NCBI GenBank assembly: GCA_024742755.1
Contig: JANSXW010000001.1
Span: forward strand, 62,001 to 126,000
DNA length: 64,000 bases
Reading direction: 5' to 3'
From: a bacterium
GTDB taxonomy: Bacteria > Bacteroidota > Bacteroidia > Chitinophagales > Saprospiraceae
Under the pieces are notes generated by a model. That model had not been told where the DNA came from and made no database searches. It saw only the letters and a list, made by a program, of their open reading frames with translations. Positions 1 to 10,030 of this stretch are shown piece after piece; positions within the stretch are counted from its first letter, which is position 1; each line of letters opens with the position of its first letter. The position numbers and the translations under genes were made by a program.

Positions 1-3000
1 TGCTACTTTGAAGGCATTGATCAGGTACTTGACCCCAATGCACCCAACAACGGCTGGTACCACGGACCGCACAATCTCGGCCGGGCAGGCGACTCCCTCA
101 TTGTCTGGGGCCGCTACCTGCTCGATGAAGTTGGCTTTGATGAGCTCCGCCTCGATGCCGTTAAGCATATTGAGCCAGGCTTTATGGCGCCTTTCCTGGT
201 GGAGATGGCCGCCGGCGATCAGCCCTTCGCCGTAGGAGAGCTCTTTGACGGAGATATTGGTACCCTCAAAGGTTACCGTGATCAGGTGGAAAGCTTCAAT
301 TCGACTTTCGGGACAGGCGGCAAGAATGCCAACCTGGCTATTTTCGACTTCAACCTGCGCTTCGCCATCCGGGACTTTTGCAACAATACTTCCGGCAGTT
401 ACGATATGTGGAACCTCAACAACGCAGGCCTCCTCTTCAACGGTATGCCGGGGGAGGACATCGTTAACTTTGTCGAAAACCATGATTTCGACCGCATCGG
501 CTACGTCACAACCGATTGCAGCGACCCCGATGTGGTGGCGCAGGAAGGCAGCACCTGCCTGAAGTTCAGTATTGACTCCGGGCACGATCCGGTGGTTTCA
601 GACAAGCACATCGGCTATGCTTACATCACCGCAGCGGAAGGCCGCCCCTCCATTTTCTGGAAAGACTGGTTTTGGTTTGGGCTAAAGGAAGAGATCAAGT
701 GGCAACTGGCACTGCGCTCGGCTATGGCCAGTGGCAGTACCACGCCCATCACCTTCCTGAACCCCTTCTTTGTAGCAGGAAACGGGGGTGACCTGTTTGT
801 CCTCAACCGCAACGGCGATAGCGGGCAGGGCGGCCTTGTGCTCACGCTGAACGACAGCCCAAATACAGAAAACATTGCTTTTGTAAATACGCCTTTCAGC
901 AATATGGAGCTGAAGGACTACTCGGATGCGTATATGTTCACGCAGACCACCGCATTTGGCGATAGCCGGGCTCAGGTCAAAGCCCTGCCCCGCAATTATG
1001 CCTGGTATGCCCCTACCGGCCGCTACCCTACTCCACCTGATGCTGCGCCAACCGCTTTTACCCTCGGCAGCCACGAAGGAGCCAAGCTGCACTTCGTTGC
1101 AATCAGGGCTGCTGATGCCGCCAACCTGCTGGTAAATGGCGTACCCATTGAAGCAGGCGACCAGATTGCGGTACAGCCTGCAGGCGGTGGCGATGCCGTT
1201 GGCCTGGGCCGTATTGGCCAAAGCTTTGAGTGGGACGGCGTGCACGACATAATCATTGAGGTGCTTGGTGGGGGGAATACCACAGAAGCCAAAGGTGCAC
1301 TTGTCAATGGCGATGGTTTTGAACTGGTCGTTTTTGACAAAAGTACCGGCACAACAGAAGTGGCAGCAAGTATTGAGTTCGCCGCTGACAACACCAACTT
1401 CACCTTCAACCCGCTGCGCCCGTCCAGCAAAGGCGGCGCCTTCAACCTGACCGCCACGCACAGCACCGCTACCTATCAGGTGGGGGCCATTAGCCTGATT
1501 ACCGGATTTGATACCCGCGCCCTCACCTGCGCCGGTTCAGAGGCGGCGGATAGCCCCTACGATGATGGCTGGCAGACCAATGATGCGGATGGAAACGGGT
1601 TTGGTCCATGGACCCTTGTTGCAACGAGCAATGCCGGGCACTTTGCAGCTAGTTCTGCCGGCAATGGGGATGGCGACTCCAACGGTGACGGTGATATCGA
1701 TACCGGCGGACGGGCCTGGGGCATGTTTGCCAATAGCGGAGGAGAAGCGGTAGCCATCCGAGACTTCAACAACCCGATGGACATTGGGCATACTTTCTCC
1801 CTGAGTATGGACAATGGCTTTGTGGATGGCGCCGTGGGCTTCCGCTTGCGCAATATCAACAACCAGGAAGTACTGCGCTTCTATTTTGAAGGAGGAGATG
1901 CCAATTACACCCTGCTAGATGGCAATGGCGAACAGGACACCGGAGTGCCTTACACCGATGAAGGGCTGAACATTTCGGTCACCCTGACCGGCTCCGGGCT
2001 TTTTGATTTCCAAATTACGCCTCTGGAAAGCGGTACAGCCACCACACTAAGCGGTACCTTCATCAATACAACGGCTACGAATACCATTCATTCGCTGTCT
2101 GCCTTCAATCAGAATGCCGGGTTTAATGCGCCAGCCAATTTGTACTTCAACAACTTTGAAATTTGCCGGCCGCCAACCTGCATTATCTCGGATATTCAAG
2201 CCAGGTCTCAAACGGTTTGCGACCCGGTTGACAACACCTACAGCCAGTGGGTTACGGTTTTTTTAGCAAATGACCCTCCCGGCCCCATCAATACGCAAAT
2301 CTCTGTCAATGGAGTGACGGAGCAGTTCAGCAGTTTCAATTCCTTTGACACCGTTTTGATTCAACTCACCGGCTTGATTTCCGATGGGCAGGAGGTAGAT
2401 GTCACAGCTGTAATCACAGGCAGTGCAGGCTGTACAGTTACCGAAAATGCCCTGTTTACCGCACCTGCTGACTGTCAGCCGCCAACGATCGTTTGCCCGG
2501 AGAATATTACGGTAAACACGGACCCCGGAGTTTGCAATGCTGTCGTAAGCTATGACCCTCCACAGGGCACGGACAACCTCCCGGGCGCCAATACCTTCCT
2601 GGCTGATGGAACAGGCAGTGGCGAAGCCTTTTCTACTGGTACTACCACCGAGCTTTACCGGGTCATTGATGCAGCAGGCAACGAGACCGGTTGTTCCTTC
2701 ACCGTCACTGTTGAGGATAAAGAACCGCCCACCTTCACCTGTCCCGGGCCCCAAACCCGAAGCGTAAATGCCAATTGTAATTACACGGTGGAGGACTTCA
2801 CCAGCCTGGTGGATGATGCTATGGACAATTGCTCCTCTTCCTTCACGATTGTACAATCACCCACCGCCGGGCAAATATTTAATGGTACAGGGAACACGGT
2901 AATTCAGCTGACTGTATTTGACGCTGCAGGCAACCATTCCGAATGCGATATGTCGCTAATCCTCAAGGACGATACCCCGCCCTCCGTCAGTTGCCCGGGC

Positions 3001-5586
3001 ACGCCCACTGATGCATTGCTGGGCAGCGACTGCCAGGTCATTTTGGCTGATTATACTGTATTTGCAACCACCACTGACAACTGCGATGGCGCAGTAGACC
3101 TCTCCCAGTCTCCGTTATCAGGCACCCCGGTTACCGGGCCACAGGAGTTGGTCGTTACAATAACCGCTACAGATAACGCAGGGCTGACCGACGAATGCAC
3201 CTACACCATTAATATCTCAGACAACGTACCCCCTACGCCTGACTGCCCTCAGAACATTACGATCGACAACGCGCCCGGGCAGTGCGGTGCGAATGTAAGC
3301 TTTACCCTACCCATGCCGGATGACAACTGTGGAAATGCCACGGCAACTGCCAACCCTCCTTCTGGTAGTTTCTTCCCAACAGGCACGACCACCGTCACCG
3401 TGACCGCTAATGATGGCAACAATACCGATGACTGCACCTTTACGGTAACTGTAAATGATACAGAGCCTCCCGTGGCCAACTGTACAGACGCCACGGTAGC
3501 GCTGGGAGAAGACGGTACCTACACCCTTGGCAGCAAAGACTGCGGCAGCATCACGGATGCCTCCACGGATAATTGCCCCGACGGGACCGGACCGGGCGAA
3601 TTACAGCCGGGTTGTACTTTTGACGGAACAGCAGTACTCGATTGCAGTGACCTCGAAAGTGGCCGCACGATTACCCTGACCATCGCTGATCTGGCCGGCA
3701 ACGAAGCAAGCTGCGATGTGCACTTTACTGTTATTGACGAGACCCCGCCCACCGCAGTTTGCCAAAGTCAGACTGTAACCCTTGACGACGATGGGCAGGG
3801 CTCACTGGAGGCTATAGCCGTTGACAATGGCAGTACTGACAACTGCAACATCATCAGCTACAGCCTGGACAGGAACACCTTCACCTGCGCAGATGTGGGC
3901 CCGCAGCAAGTCACCCTGACCGTTACCGATCAGAGCGGACATAGTGATCAATGCACCGCCAATATTACTGTAGAGGACAAAGCACCGCCGGTTGCCGTTT
4001 GCCAGCATTTCACAGCAGCGCTTGTTGCGCCAGGCGCCTTTAGCCTTCAGGCTTCTGACTTGGATGGAGGTTCATCGACAGCTTGTGGCTCATTCAGCCT
4101 TAGCATTCCTGCGACTAGCTTTGGGTGCGAAGACATTGGGCAAACCATCCCGGTGGAGCTTACCGTTACCGATGATTCTAACGGGCAAACCGACAAGTGT
4201 ACCGCCCAGGTAGCCGTAACAGACCCCAATGCTTTCTGTTGTGCAGCTCCGGAAGCTGTATGTGCCAGCACCACCGTTTACCTGGATGAACAAGGCAGTG
4301 CCAGCATTGCCCCAGCCGATATTGGCAGCGGCAGCACCGCAGATTGCGGGCTGGACAGTGAAAGCCTCAGCCAGGAAACCTTTGACTGTGAAGACCTCGG
4401 CCCTAATACAGTGACCTATACCATCACTGATATCAACCAAAACAGCGATAACTGCACAACAACGGTAACGGTACAAGACAATTTACCTCCGGTTGCTACC
4501 TGCCTTACCACAACGGTTGAGCTGCGGCCGGATGGCACTTATGCCCTGCAGGAAAGCGATGTGTACGATGCTGCCAACAGTACTGACAACTGCGGGATTA
4601 CCCAAATCAGCTTCCCGCCCACCATTTTTGATTGTACCGTTGCAGGGCAGTCTTTCAGTATTCCGGTAATGATAGCGGATGCAAACGGCAATACCAGCTC
4701 CTGCACGGCCAGTGTACAAGTCATCATTGGCAGCAGCCTCCCTGCCCCCTGGACGGGAACTGATATCGGCAGTCCGGGAGCAGGCAGCAGTTACACCTAT
4801 GACCCCTGTGCACCGGGCGATGGCGCCTTTGAAGTAGGAACCGGCGGCTACAACCTCATTCCTAATACAACGGATAATATCGCCTTCACCCACGTCCCCC
4901 TCTGCGGCAACGGCGGCATACAGGCACGCATTGATGAGGTCTCCAATGGCTACGCAGGCCTCATGATACGTGAGAGCAATGCCCCGGGCGCTAAGATGAC
5001 CGCTATTTACAGCAACCTGACCAATCTGCTGCGGCGGGAAACCCGCTCCGTGGCTAACGGGCCACGTAGCTCGGCAACCACCTACGCCTCTTTCCCGACT
5101 TTCCTGCGGTTGGTTCGGCAGGGCGACTGGATCCGGGGTTTTTACAAAAACAGCAGCAACTGGATTTTATTCCATCAGGTTTATCTGCCCATGGATGCCT
5201 GCGTGGAGATGGGTTTGGCCGTCTTTACCACCGACCCGAGCGGGCAGGCTGATGCTACGTTCAGCAAAGTCAATTACTTGTCCGGCAGCAGCCTCTCCAC
5301 CCCTGGTAGTTCGCCCACTCCTGAGACACTAAAGTCCAGACAGCAGGCCAGTATAGCGCCCAACCCCTTTAGCCACGAATTCACGCTCACCTTCGAGCGA
5401 CCGCTTGAGAACACAACGACCGCTGTCCTGCGTAACGAGCTTGGACAAATCCTGCAGCAGCTGCAGCTCCCTGCCGGCGCGATCCACCACAACTTCGATG
5501 GCTCCGACCTGCCACGCGGCCTGTACTTCCTCGAAGTGCGCGACGAGCAGGGCAACCGGGAAGTGCTGAAGGTAGTACGGCAGTAA
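1..5586 (+). CDS. Secreted GH13 alpha-amylase with HYR modules and T9SS sorting domain (5' end outside window)
   Basis: The reading frame is open from base 1, so the gene starts upstream of the window. The first 160 codons hold the second half of a GH13 barrel. Conserved region II reads LRLDAVKHI with nucleophile Asp at 154-156, region III reads GELFDGD with acid/base Glu at 238-240, and region IV reads VENHD with Asp at 484-486. The protein should therefore hydrolyse alpha-1,4-glucans outside the cell. About nine HYR-like modules follow (roughly 2480-4730), each beginning near PPxxxC. Then comes a concanavalin-like module (about 4740-5280) that is also found in the gene at 10113-12437. The end is a T9SS type A sorting domain (APNPF...GLYFLEV). 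A strong terminator follows the stop. The barrel start and signal peptide cannot be seen. The GH13 call is firm; the subfamily is not assigned. Confidence 0.9.
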   Translation, partial: CYFEGIDQVLDPNAPNNGWYHGPHNLGRAGDSLIVWGRYLLDEVGFDELRLDAVKHIEPGFMAPFLVEMAAGDQPFAVGELFDGDIGTLKGYRDQVESFNSTFGTGGKNANLAIFDFNLRFAIRDFCNNTSGSYDMWNLNNAGLLFNGMPGEDIVNFVENHDFDRIGYVTTDCSDPDVVAQEGSTCLKFSIDSGHDPVVSDKHIGYAYITAAEGRPSIFWKDWFWFGLKEEIKWQLALRSAMASGSTTPITFLNPFFVAGNGGDLFVLNRNGDSGQGGLVLTLNDSPNTENIAFVNTPFSNMELKDYSDAYMFTQTTAFGDSRAQVKALPRNYAWYAPTGRYPTPPDAAPTAFTLGSHEGAKLHFVAIRAADAANLLVNGVPIEAGDQIAVQPAGGGDAVGLGRIGQSFEWDGVHDIIIEVLGGGNTTEAKGALVNGDGFELVVFDKSTGTTEVAASIEFAADNTNFTFNPLRPSSKGGAFNLTATHSTATYQVGAISLITGFDTRALTCAGSEAADSPYDDGWQTNDADGNGFGPWTLVATSNAGHFAASSAGNGDGDSNGDGDIDTGGRAWGMFANSGGEAVAIRDFNNPMDIGHTFSLSMDNGFVDGAVGFRLRNINNQEVLRFYFEGGDANYTLLDGNGEQDTGVPYTDEGLNISVTLTGSGLFDFQITPLESGTATTLSGTFINTTATNTIHSLSAFNQNAGFNAPANLYFNNFEICRPPTCIISDIQARSQTVCDPVDNTYSQWVTVFLANDPPGPINTQISVNGVTEQFSSFNSFDTVLIQLTGLISDGQEVDVTAVITGSAGCTVTENALFTAPADCQPPTIVCPENITVNTDPGVCNAVVSYDPPQGTDNLPGANTFLADGTGSGEAFSTGTTTELYRVIDAAGNETGCSFTVTVEDKEPPTFTCPGPQTRSVNANCNYTVEDFTSLVDDAMDNCSSSFTIVQSPTAGQIFNGTGNTVIQLTVFDAAGNHSECDMSLILKDDTPPSVSCPGTPTDALLGSDCQVILADYTVFATTTDNCDGAVDLSQSPLSGTPVTGPQELVVTITATDNAGLTDECTYTINISDNVPPTPDCPQNITIDNAPGQCGANVSFTLPMPDDNCGNATATANPPSGSFFPTGTTTVTVTANDGNNTDDCTFTVTVNDTEPPVANCTDATVALGEDGTYTLGSKDCGSITDASTDNCPDGTGPGELQPGCTFDGTAVLDCSDLESGRTITLTIADLAGNEASCDVHFTVIDETPPTAVCQSQTVTLDDDGQGSLEAIAVDNGSTDNCNIISYSLDRNTFTCADVGPQQVTLTVTDQSGHSDQCTANITVEDKAPPVAVCQHFTAALVAPGAFSLQASDLDGGSSTACGSFSLSIPATSFGCEDIGQTIPVELTVTDDSNGQTDKCTAQVAVTDPNAFCCAAPEAVCASTTVYLDEQGSASIAPADIGSGSTADCGLDSESLSQETFDCEDLGPNTVTYTITDINQNSDNCTTTVTVQDNLPPVATCLTTTVELRPDGTYALQESDVYDAANSTDNCGITQISFPPTIFDCTVAGQSFSIPVMIADANGNTSSCTASVQVIIGSSLPAPWTGTDIGSPGAGSSYTYDPCAPGDGAFEVGTGGYNLIPNTTDNIAFTHVPLCGNGGIQARIDEVSNGYAGLMIRESNAPGAKMTAIYSNLTNLLRRETRSVANGPRSSATTYASFPTFLRLVRQGDWIRGFYKNSSNWILFHQVYLPMDACVEMGLAVFTTDPSGQADATFSKVNYLSGSSLSTPGSSPTPETLKSRQQASIAPNPFSHEFTLTFERPLENTTTAVLRNELGQILQQLQLPAGAIHHNFDGSDLPRGLYFLEVRDEQGNREVLKVVRQ

Positions 5587-5620
5587 AGTTTACCCACCAA
5601 GCTAAAACCTGTTAAATATC

Positions 5621-5664
5621 AAGCCCCGGCAGACCGTCAAGCGACAGCTGCCGGGGCTTTTTTG
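5621..5664 (+). terminator. Intrinsic terminator after the amylase gene
   Basis: A perfect 12-bp stem, AAGCCCCGGCAG (5621-5632) with CTGCCGGGGCTT (5648-5659), closes a 15-nt loop and runs directly into a T tract. It lies 35 bp after the stop codon. Confidence 0.9.
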
Positions 5665-5941
5665 TTGCCGCTCTGTCCGGAATACCCCCTCCTCGCATGC
5701 CCCCTGACCTCCCAAAGGGGAACCACCGCCCGCAAAAACCAAAGCGCTACGGTTTTATAAAGCTATGATACCGAAACTGACAGAGGAAGACAGGAAAACC
5801 ATAATATCCACTGCCCATCGGACATATAGCAACAAAAAACACACTACCACACCAACCGCCGCCCGCCGTAGCTTGACGCGAAGGTGGGAAAACCAAAACA
5901 CCATACAACCATAAAGCCTCAACATACCCTCTGCCACCCCA
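5665..5941. other. Intergenic DNA without a recognised gene
   Basis: The stretch between the amylase terminator and the repeat-containing promoter at 5942 shows no convincing ORF, RNA or repeat on either strand. Short opposite-strand ORFs here lack any family signature. Confidence 0.6.
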
Positions 5942-6029
5942 CATTGCTACCATTCAGAACACGAGCGCTACCATTCAGAACATTTTAGCCTTTTTTTTAC
6001 CTACATAAGCCCGCCCGAAATTATCTTTC
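5942..6029 (+). promoter_or_regulatory. Regulon element copy 1 plus promoter of the NlpC/P60 lipoprotein gene
   Basis: A 44-bp block (5942-5985) contains two direct copies of TACCATTCAGAACA (5948-5961 and 5969-5982), separated by CGAGCGC and so exactly 21 bp apart, about two helical turns. A T8 run (5991-5998) is followed by TATCTTTC at 6022-6029. This fits the Bacteroidota -7 consensus TAnnTTTG with one change and begins exactly 36 bp after the block. The start codon is 52 bp further on. The same arrangement recurs at 12753 and 35511. The spacing resembles sites of AraC-type activators; the binding protein is unknown. Confidence 0.8.
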
Positions 6030-6081
6030 AAAATAAGAAACAGCAAGAAATTAAAAAACACACAACCTAAAACGCATACAA

Positions 6082-6981
6082 ATGGCACTTCCTAAAAAAC
6101 CAGCCCTACCCTTTTTTATTTTGTTTGCACTGAGTATTGGATTGTCTTCCTGCGGCGGATCAACCAGCAAAGCCGCCGAAGCCCCTGATGTAGCCGCTGC
6201 AGTCACGCCCCCACCCAAAGCTGACCCGGTTGAGGAAGACACCACAGCAACTCCGGAGTCAGCTGACACTTCCACAGCCGCTGCAGGAACAGAGCCTGCA
6301 CCCGATATGCCGGATGCTACCGACACCTCCAACAACGCCAACAAATCTGACGGGCAGATGGCAGAACGCACCGTCAATGAAGAAAGGCTGGGCATTATCC
6401 TCGATTTGATTTCGGAGGAGCTGGAAGCACAAAAACTGGAATACATCAGCAGTAAAGGGCAGGACTGCTCCGGCATCTACCACAAGATCAAGGACCTGGT
6501 ACAAAAGAAGATGTCGGTACTCGGCGACAAGACTAAGTTCCACTACCCTTCCTTTACAGAGGACCGGAACTCCCGTCAGATCGCACAATGGTATTACGAC
6601 CACAACAACTTTCACATCGTACAGGATGCCAATAAGGACCGGAACCTGATCACACCGGGCACCGTGGTTTTCTTTGGACGTACTGAGGAAAAGTACAGCA
6701 ACATCACCATCGATCTGTTGACCAACCCCGGCAAGTTCGTCCACGATGGTACAAATGGCAAGATCATGCACATCGCCATCGTAACAAAAGTGGAAAAAGA
6801 CGATGCAGGCAATGTCGTCAAGTACGATATGATGCACGGCCGGAACTCCCGCAACTTCGCCTCCCGGACCACGGCCAACTACGATGGGCCGGGCAGCTAC
6901 GCCAAGAAGCACGCCAAGTTCCCATTTGGCAACTGGAACCAGCAATTGGTGGGTTTGGCTCATCTTGAGACACCGAAGTAA
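6082..6981 (+). CDS. NlpC/P60-like lipoprotein (putative cell-wall peptidase)
   Basis: This 299-residue protein has a lipoprotein signal peptide ending in LSSC, with the lipidated Cys at 24. A Pro/Ala/Thr/Glu-rich spacer runs to about residue 95. The C-terminal domain carries NlpC/P60 hallmarks: DCSG with the candidate nucleophile Cys129, GTVVFFG around 193-199, and MHIAIV with candidate His230. His252 (MMHGRN) could complete the triad. Such enzymes cut peptide stems of peptidoglycan, and the lipid anchor would place this one at the cell envelope. Transcription is likely driven by the promoter carrying regulon element copy 1, with a leader of about 45 nt. Sharing that element with the Tc-like toxin suggests a role in release or cell-wall passage, which is inference. 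A CHAP-type amidase is the alternative family. Confidence 0.72.
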   Translation: MALPKKPALPFFILFALSIGLSSCGGSTSKAAEAPDVAAAVTPPPKADPVEEDTTATPESADTSTAAAGTEPAPDMPDATDTSNNANKSDGQMAERTVNEERLGIILDLISEELEAQKLEYISSKGQDCSGIYHKIKDLVQKKMSVLGDKTKFHYPSFTEDRNSRQIAQWYYDHNNFHIVQDANKDRNLITPGTVVFFGRTEEKYSNITIDLLTNPGKFVHDGTNGKIMHIAIVTKVEKDDAGNVVKYDMMHGRNSRNFASRTTANYDGPGSYAKKHAKFPFGNWNQQLVGLAHLETPK

Positions 6982-7050
6982 AAGCTTACCGCAATTCTAC
7001 CCACACGAGGGAAAACACCTGAAATCCGGTGGCCGGTCCGTAATGATTCG

Positions 7051-7078
7051 GGCTGGCCATTTTAAGCTTAAGCCAGCC
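7051..7078 (+). other. Inverted repeat between the lipoprotein and FISUMP genes
   Basis: GGCTGGC (7051-7057) pairs with GCCAGCC (7072-7078) around a 14-nt loop. No T tract follows, so it is not a clear terminator. It may separate expression of the two flanking genes. Confidence 0.35.
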
Positions 7079-7223
7079 TCTCAGAAAATCCAATCTGAAT
7101 GGTTGCTGATCACAATATCTAAGCCGGCCGATCAGTTAAAGGCCTGGATAAAAGCCCGGTAATGCCCGGCATCTTTAAAACCCGGTTCACCTTAGTTATA
7201 ACCATTACAAACATCATTTACCG

Positions 7224-7853
7224 ATGACACGATCACACTTCACTTTGACCACAGCACTTGCCCTGGTTTTCACGCTCTCCCTGACCGCCCAGACCGGGAC
7301 GGTCAAAGACAGCGAGGGGCATTCTTATGAGACCGTAAAGATTGGAGCTCAGGTATGGATGGCTGAAAATCTCAACACCGAAAAAGCCTCCTGTGAGGGC
7401 AACGCCAAAATGAGCTTTGCCAACGGGAGCGAGCGGGGCAAAGATGCGACCTTTCAGGACGGGAAACCCCACTTTGCCTATTACCAAAACCGGCCCGAGC
7501 TGGAGTTTGGTGCACTTTATAATCAAAGCGCCATCCTGCAGTGCGAGGTTTGCCCGGATGGCTACCGCATCCCCACCAAAGCAGAGTGGAAAGCATTGGC
7601 GGATCACCTTGGCGGCGTCGATAAAGCCGGCGCAAAGCTCAAGCGCGGCGGCCCTTCCGGCTTCAATGCCGATATGATGGGGCACCTTGACACGAGCGGC
7701 TCTTCGCTCGAAGGCAAGGCCGTTTCCTGGTGGGGCATGGCAGCAGATGGTTCCACGGCCTACACGGTCGAGCTTAAAGCAGATGGCACCCTCACCCTGT
7801 ACGAAGAGGGGAATGAGCAATGGGGGAATTATGTGCGGTGCGTGAAGGAGTAA
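7224..7853 (+). CDS. FISUMP-domain secreted protein
   Basis: This 209-residue protein has an N-terminal signal peptide (hydrophobic stretch LTTALALVFTLSL, likely cleavage near TAQ). The rest is one Fibrobacter succinogenes major paralogous (FISUMP) domain. Recognisable parts are VKIGAQVWMAENLN, YNQSAILQCEVCPDGYRIPT, WWG and the terminal YVRCVKE. Biochemical function is unknown for the family, which is extracellular and thought to fold like C-type-lectin or formylglycine-enzyme relatives. It lies 242 bp after the NlpC/P60 gene on the same strand. A clear paralogue forms the middle of the protein at 38835-40508, which likewise follows a gene controlled by the same regulon element. It ends 19 bp before the convergent regulator gene. 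Confidence 0.85.
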   Translation: MTRSHFTLTTALALVFTLSLTAQTGTVKDSEGHSYETVKIGAQVWMAENLNTEKASCEGNAKMSFANGSERGKDATFQDGKPHFAYYQNRPELEFGALYNQSAILQCEVCPDGYRIPTKAEWKALADHLGGVDKAGAKLKRGGPSGFNADMMGHLDTSGSSLEGKAVSWWGMAADGSTAYTVELKADGTLTLYEEGNEQWGNYVRCVKE

Positions 7854-7872
7854 AAGGGTTTTAATTTGCTCT

Positions 7873-9792
7873 TTAAACAGAACGCTCAAGCAATAAATTG
7901 CGCAGATACTTCACAAGGTCGTCCTCTCCGGAAAAGTTAAGCTTTTGACGCAGCCGGTAACGGTTGACGTTAACAGTATTCTCAGAAACCCCAACAGTCA
8001 TTGCTACTTCCTTGGTCGTTGCACCAAGCGCAAATAAAAGTGCGTAGCGCAATTGGTTATTCGTCCAGTCACCTGAGCGTTCTGTCAGCGCCTTAAAGAA
8101 CTCCGGATAAGCCAGGTTGAAATGCTCAATGAAATTGGAAGGTTCTTTCAGGCGCTCGTGGAGCAGTATTTTGACTTTGCGTTTCAGCATTTCCGGCTTT
8201 TTGGCATAATGATTGACTGCCTCCTCCAAAGCCTGATCCAGCTGTGCCACCCCTATGCTCATTTGAATCACATTCTTGCGCTGCACCTCCAACTGTTTAT
8301 CCAGTTGGAGGTTATGCATATCAAGAAGTTGCATCCTTTTTTTCACTTCTATGCCTTTTGAGCGCTGACTTTTGAACAAAAGCCCCATAGCTACTGTAGC
8401 TGCAATAGCGAGCCCCAAAGCGAGTAGAAGCAGCTTGCGGTTCTCCTCAAGCAATAGTGCTTTCTGTCGGGCCTCATCGGCTTGTTTTTTTGCGGATTGC
8501 CTTTCAAGTTCTAAAGATCTGACATTAAAGAGGGTCGCCAGTTCTCCGTGTTCAGATGCAGCAGTCCTAGTCCTCGCTTCATACCTGTGCCGGAGGTAAT
8601 ACTCCAGCCCCGCTTTTGCAGCATCAAGTTGCCCGGACTCCAAATAAAATTGTTGCAGGCAACGGAAGAACACTGCGTGGTGTTCTACATCGAGCGTTTC
8701 CAGATAGGTATCCGCTACCGCACTCAAAAGATAGGGGCTGACGGTGCGATTAGGGCTCACAAGATCAAGCAAAACGACAAATGCCTGGTATTCCGGTTTG
8801 AGGGTACTACCATGTTGCTGGCAATAGTCCTTATAGGCCCGAAGGGTTCGACGAGCCTCCCTGAACTGCCTACTGCAAATGAGCACATTAAGCTTAATCA
8901 TGTAGTACTGATCCAGCTGCACCTGATAGCGAAGGGCAGCAGGAGCCGCTTCTTCCAGATATCGGATAGCTCCAGCCTGATCATCCCGCAGTAGCGCGAT
9001 TTTTGCCTGATTGATCAGGATGAGGACACGGGCGTAGGCATGGTCTTCACCCCTAATAGAATTGTAGGCCTGTTGAAAGATAGAATCTGCCTCAGCTAAC
9101 AACCACCGGTGGATATACGTCACACCTATATTATTCTCCATGATGGCTCTCCTGTCAGCACTTAGCGGTGGGTCTAGCTTAGCTGCCAGAGATGTAGCCA
9201 CATTCAGGTAATTATAGGCCACCCGGTACTGTTCCTTTTGTATATAGATGCTGCCAAGGTTGCTGTTCAGCAACATCAACTGCCAATCATTATCTACGGT
9301 GAGTGCTACCGCTTTTTGATAGGCCATGACTGCGCTATCCTGTTCAGGTTCGGGCAGAGAAAAAAAGAAATTCCCCAGGGTAAGCCAGTATCTGCTAGCA
9401 TCAGCCTGGTGCCCGGGAGTGTTTACAAAATGATAGTAGGCTTTCAGAGCTGCCCGGGCATCAGCCCAGTGGCCAGCCATCATACGGCTGTTGACTCTGT
9501 TGTTGTGAAATGCCTGTTCGTGCGCTCCTCCGTCAAAGTAATGCTGCTGAAAATATTGTTCATAGCAAAGATAAACGGTATCGGTATCTAAATATCTGGA
9601 AAAAACAGTATCCAGTAAATCGTAGGGGTCTACCATTTTTTCCAGGTCCTGCTGTGCCGTCGCACAGGGGGCATTACCCTGATTGGCAGCTAGTTTGGCT
9701 GGCAGACACCAAAATAAGGCAATCCAGGCCAGCAGGAATCCGTATGAGTGGCTCTGCCCCTTTACAAAGGAAGGATTTGTGTGTGCATACAT
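7873..9792 (-). CDS. TPR-containing membrane-bound LuxR-type transcription regulator
   Basis: The 639-residue protein starts with a hydrophobic signal or anchor (LLAWIALFWCLP). Helical tetratricopeptide-like repeats cover roughly residues 60-430. A single transmembrane segment (LLLLALGLAIAATVAMGLLF) lies near 452-472, followed by a short coiled coil. The C-terminal region, about 577-637, is a LuxR/GerE-like helix-turn-helix (TTKEVAMTVGVSENTVNVNRYRLRQKL). This architecture is common in Bacteroidota and is thought to couple an envelope signal to DNA binding. A promoter, TTTA-N19-TACATTCG on the minus strand, lies at 9881-9911. It sits between two genes or operons with regulon elements, so it is a candidate controller of them, but nothing in the sequence proves this. 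Confidence 0.8.
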   Translation of the reverse strand: MYAHTNPSFVKGQSHSYGFLLAWIALFWCLPAKLAANQGNAPCATAQQDLEKMVDPYDLLDTVFSRYLDTDTVYLCYEQYFQQHYFDGGAHEQAFHNNRVNSRMMAGHWADARAALKAYYHFVNTPGHQADASRYWLTLGNFFFSLPEPEQDSAVMAYQKAVALTVDNDWQLMLLNSNLGSIYIQKEQYRVAYNYLNVATSLAAKLDPPLSADRRAIMENNIGVTYIHRWLLAEADSIFQQAYNSIRGEDHAYARVLILINQAKIALLRDDQAGAIRYLEEAAPAALRYQVQLDQYYMIKLNVLICSRQFREARRTLRAYKDYCQQHGSTLKPEYQAFVVLLDLVSPNRTVSPYLLSAVADTYLETLDVEHHAVFFRCLQQFYLESGQLDAAKAGLEYYLRHRYEARTRTAASEHGELATLFNVRSLELERQSAKKQADEARQKALLLEENRKLLLLALGLAIAATVAMGLLFKSQRSKGIEVKKRMQLLDMHNLQLDKQLEVQRKNVIQMSIGVAQLDQALEEAVNHYAKKPEMLKRKVKILLHERLKEPSNFIEHFNLAYPEFFKALTERSGDWTNNQLRYALLFALGATTKEVAMTVGVSENTVNVNRYRLRQKLNFSGEDDLVKYLRNLLLERSV

Positions 9793-9880
9793 ATTTTACT
9801 ATCATTAAGCATCGGTGAGCTTATCCAGAAAGCCGCCACTTGGTCTGTTAACCGTATATGCTTTTCTCCAAAGATTAGTA

Positions 9881-9911
9881 CGAATGTACGCCTTTAGGCT
9901 AATAAAGTAAA
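9881..9911 (-). promoter_or_regulatory. Promoter of the TPR/LuxR regulator
   Basis: On the minus strand TTTA (9911-9908), a 19-bp spacer and TACATTCG (9888-9881) match the Bacteroidota -33/-7 pattern. The start codon lies about 90 bp downstream. Confidence 0.6.
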
Positions 9912-10030
9912 GCTAAATATGCCGGGCGCTCCATTTGCATACAGTTTGGCAAGAATCCGTTAGGCGTGCCCTCCCAGTTATTCACCCGTCCTTACATGGA
10001 GCCGCACTGTTGAAAAAGAGCAGCATACCG

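Noticed and set aside
682..1461. A 259-codon minus-strand ORF
   Set aside because: It is opposite the certain amylase frame and shows no recognisable motif.
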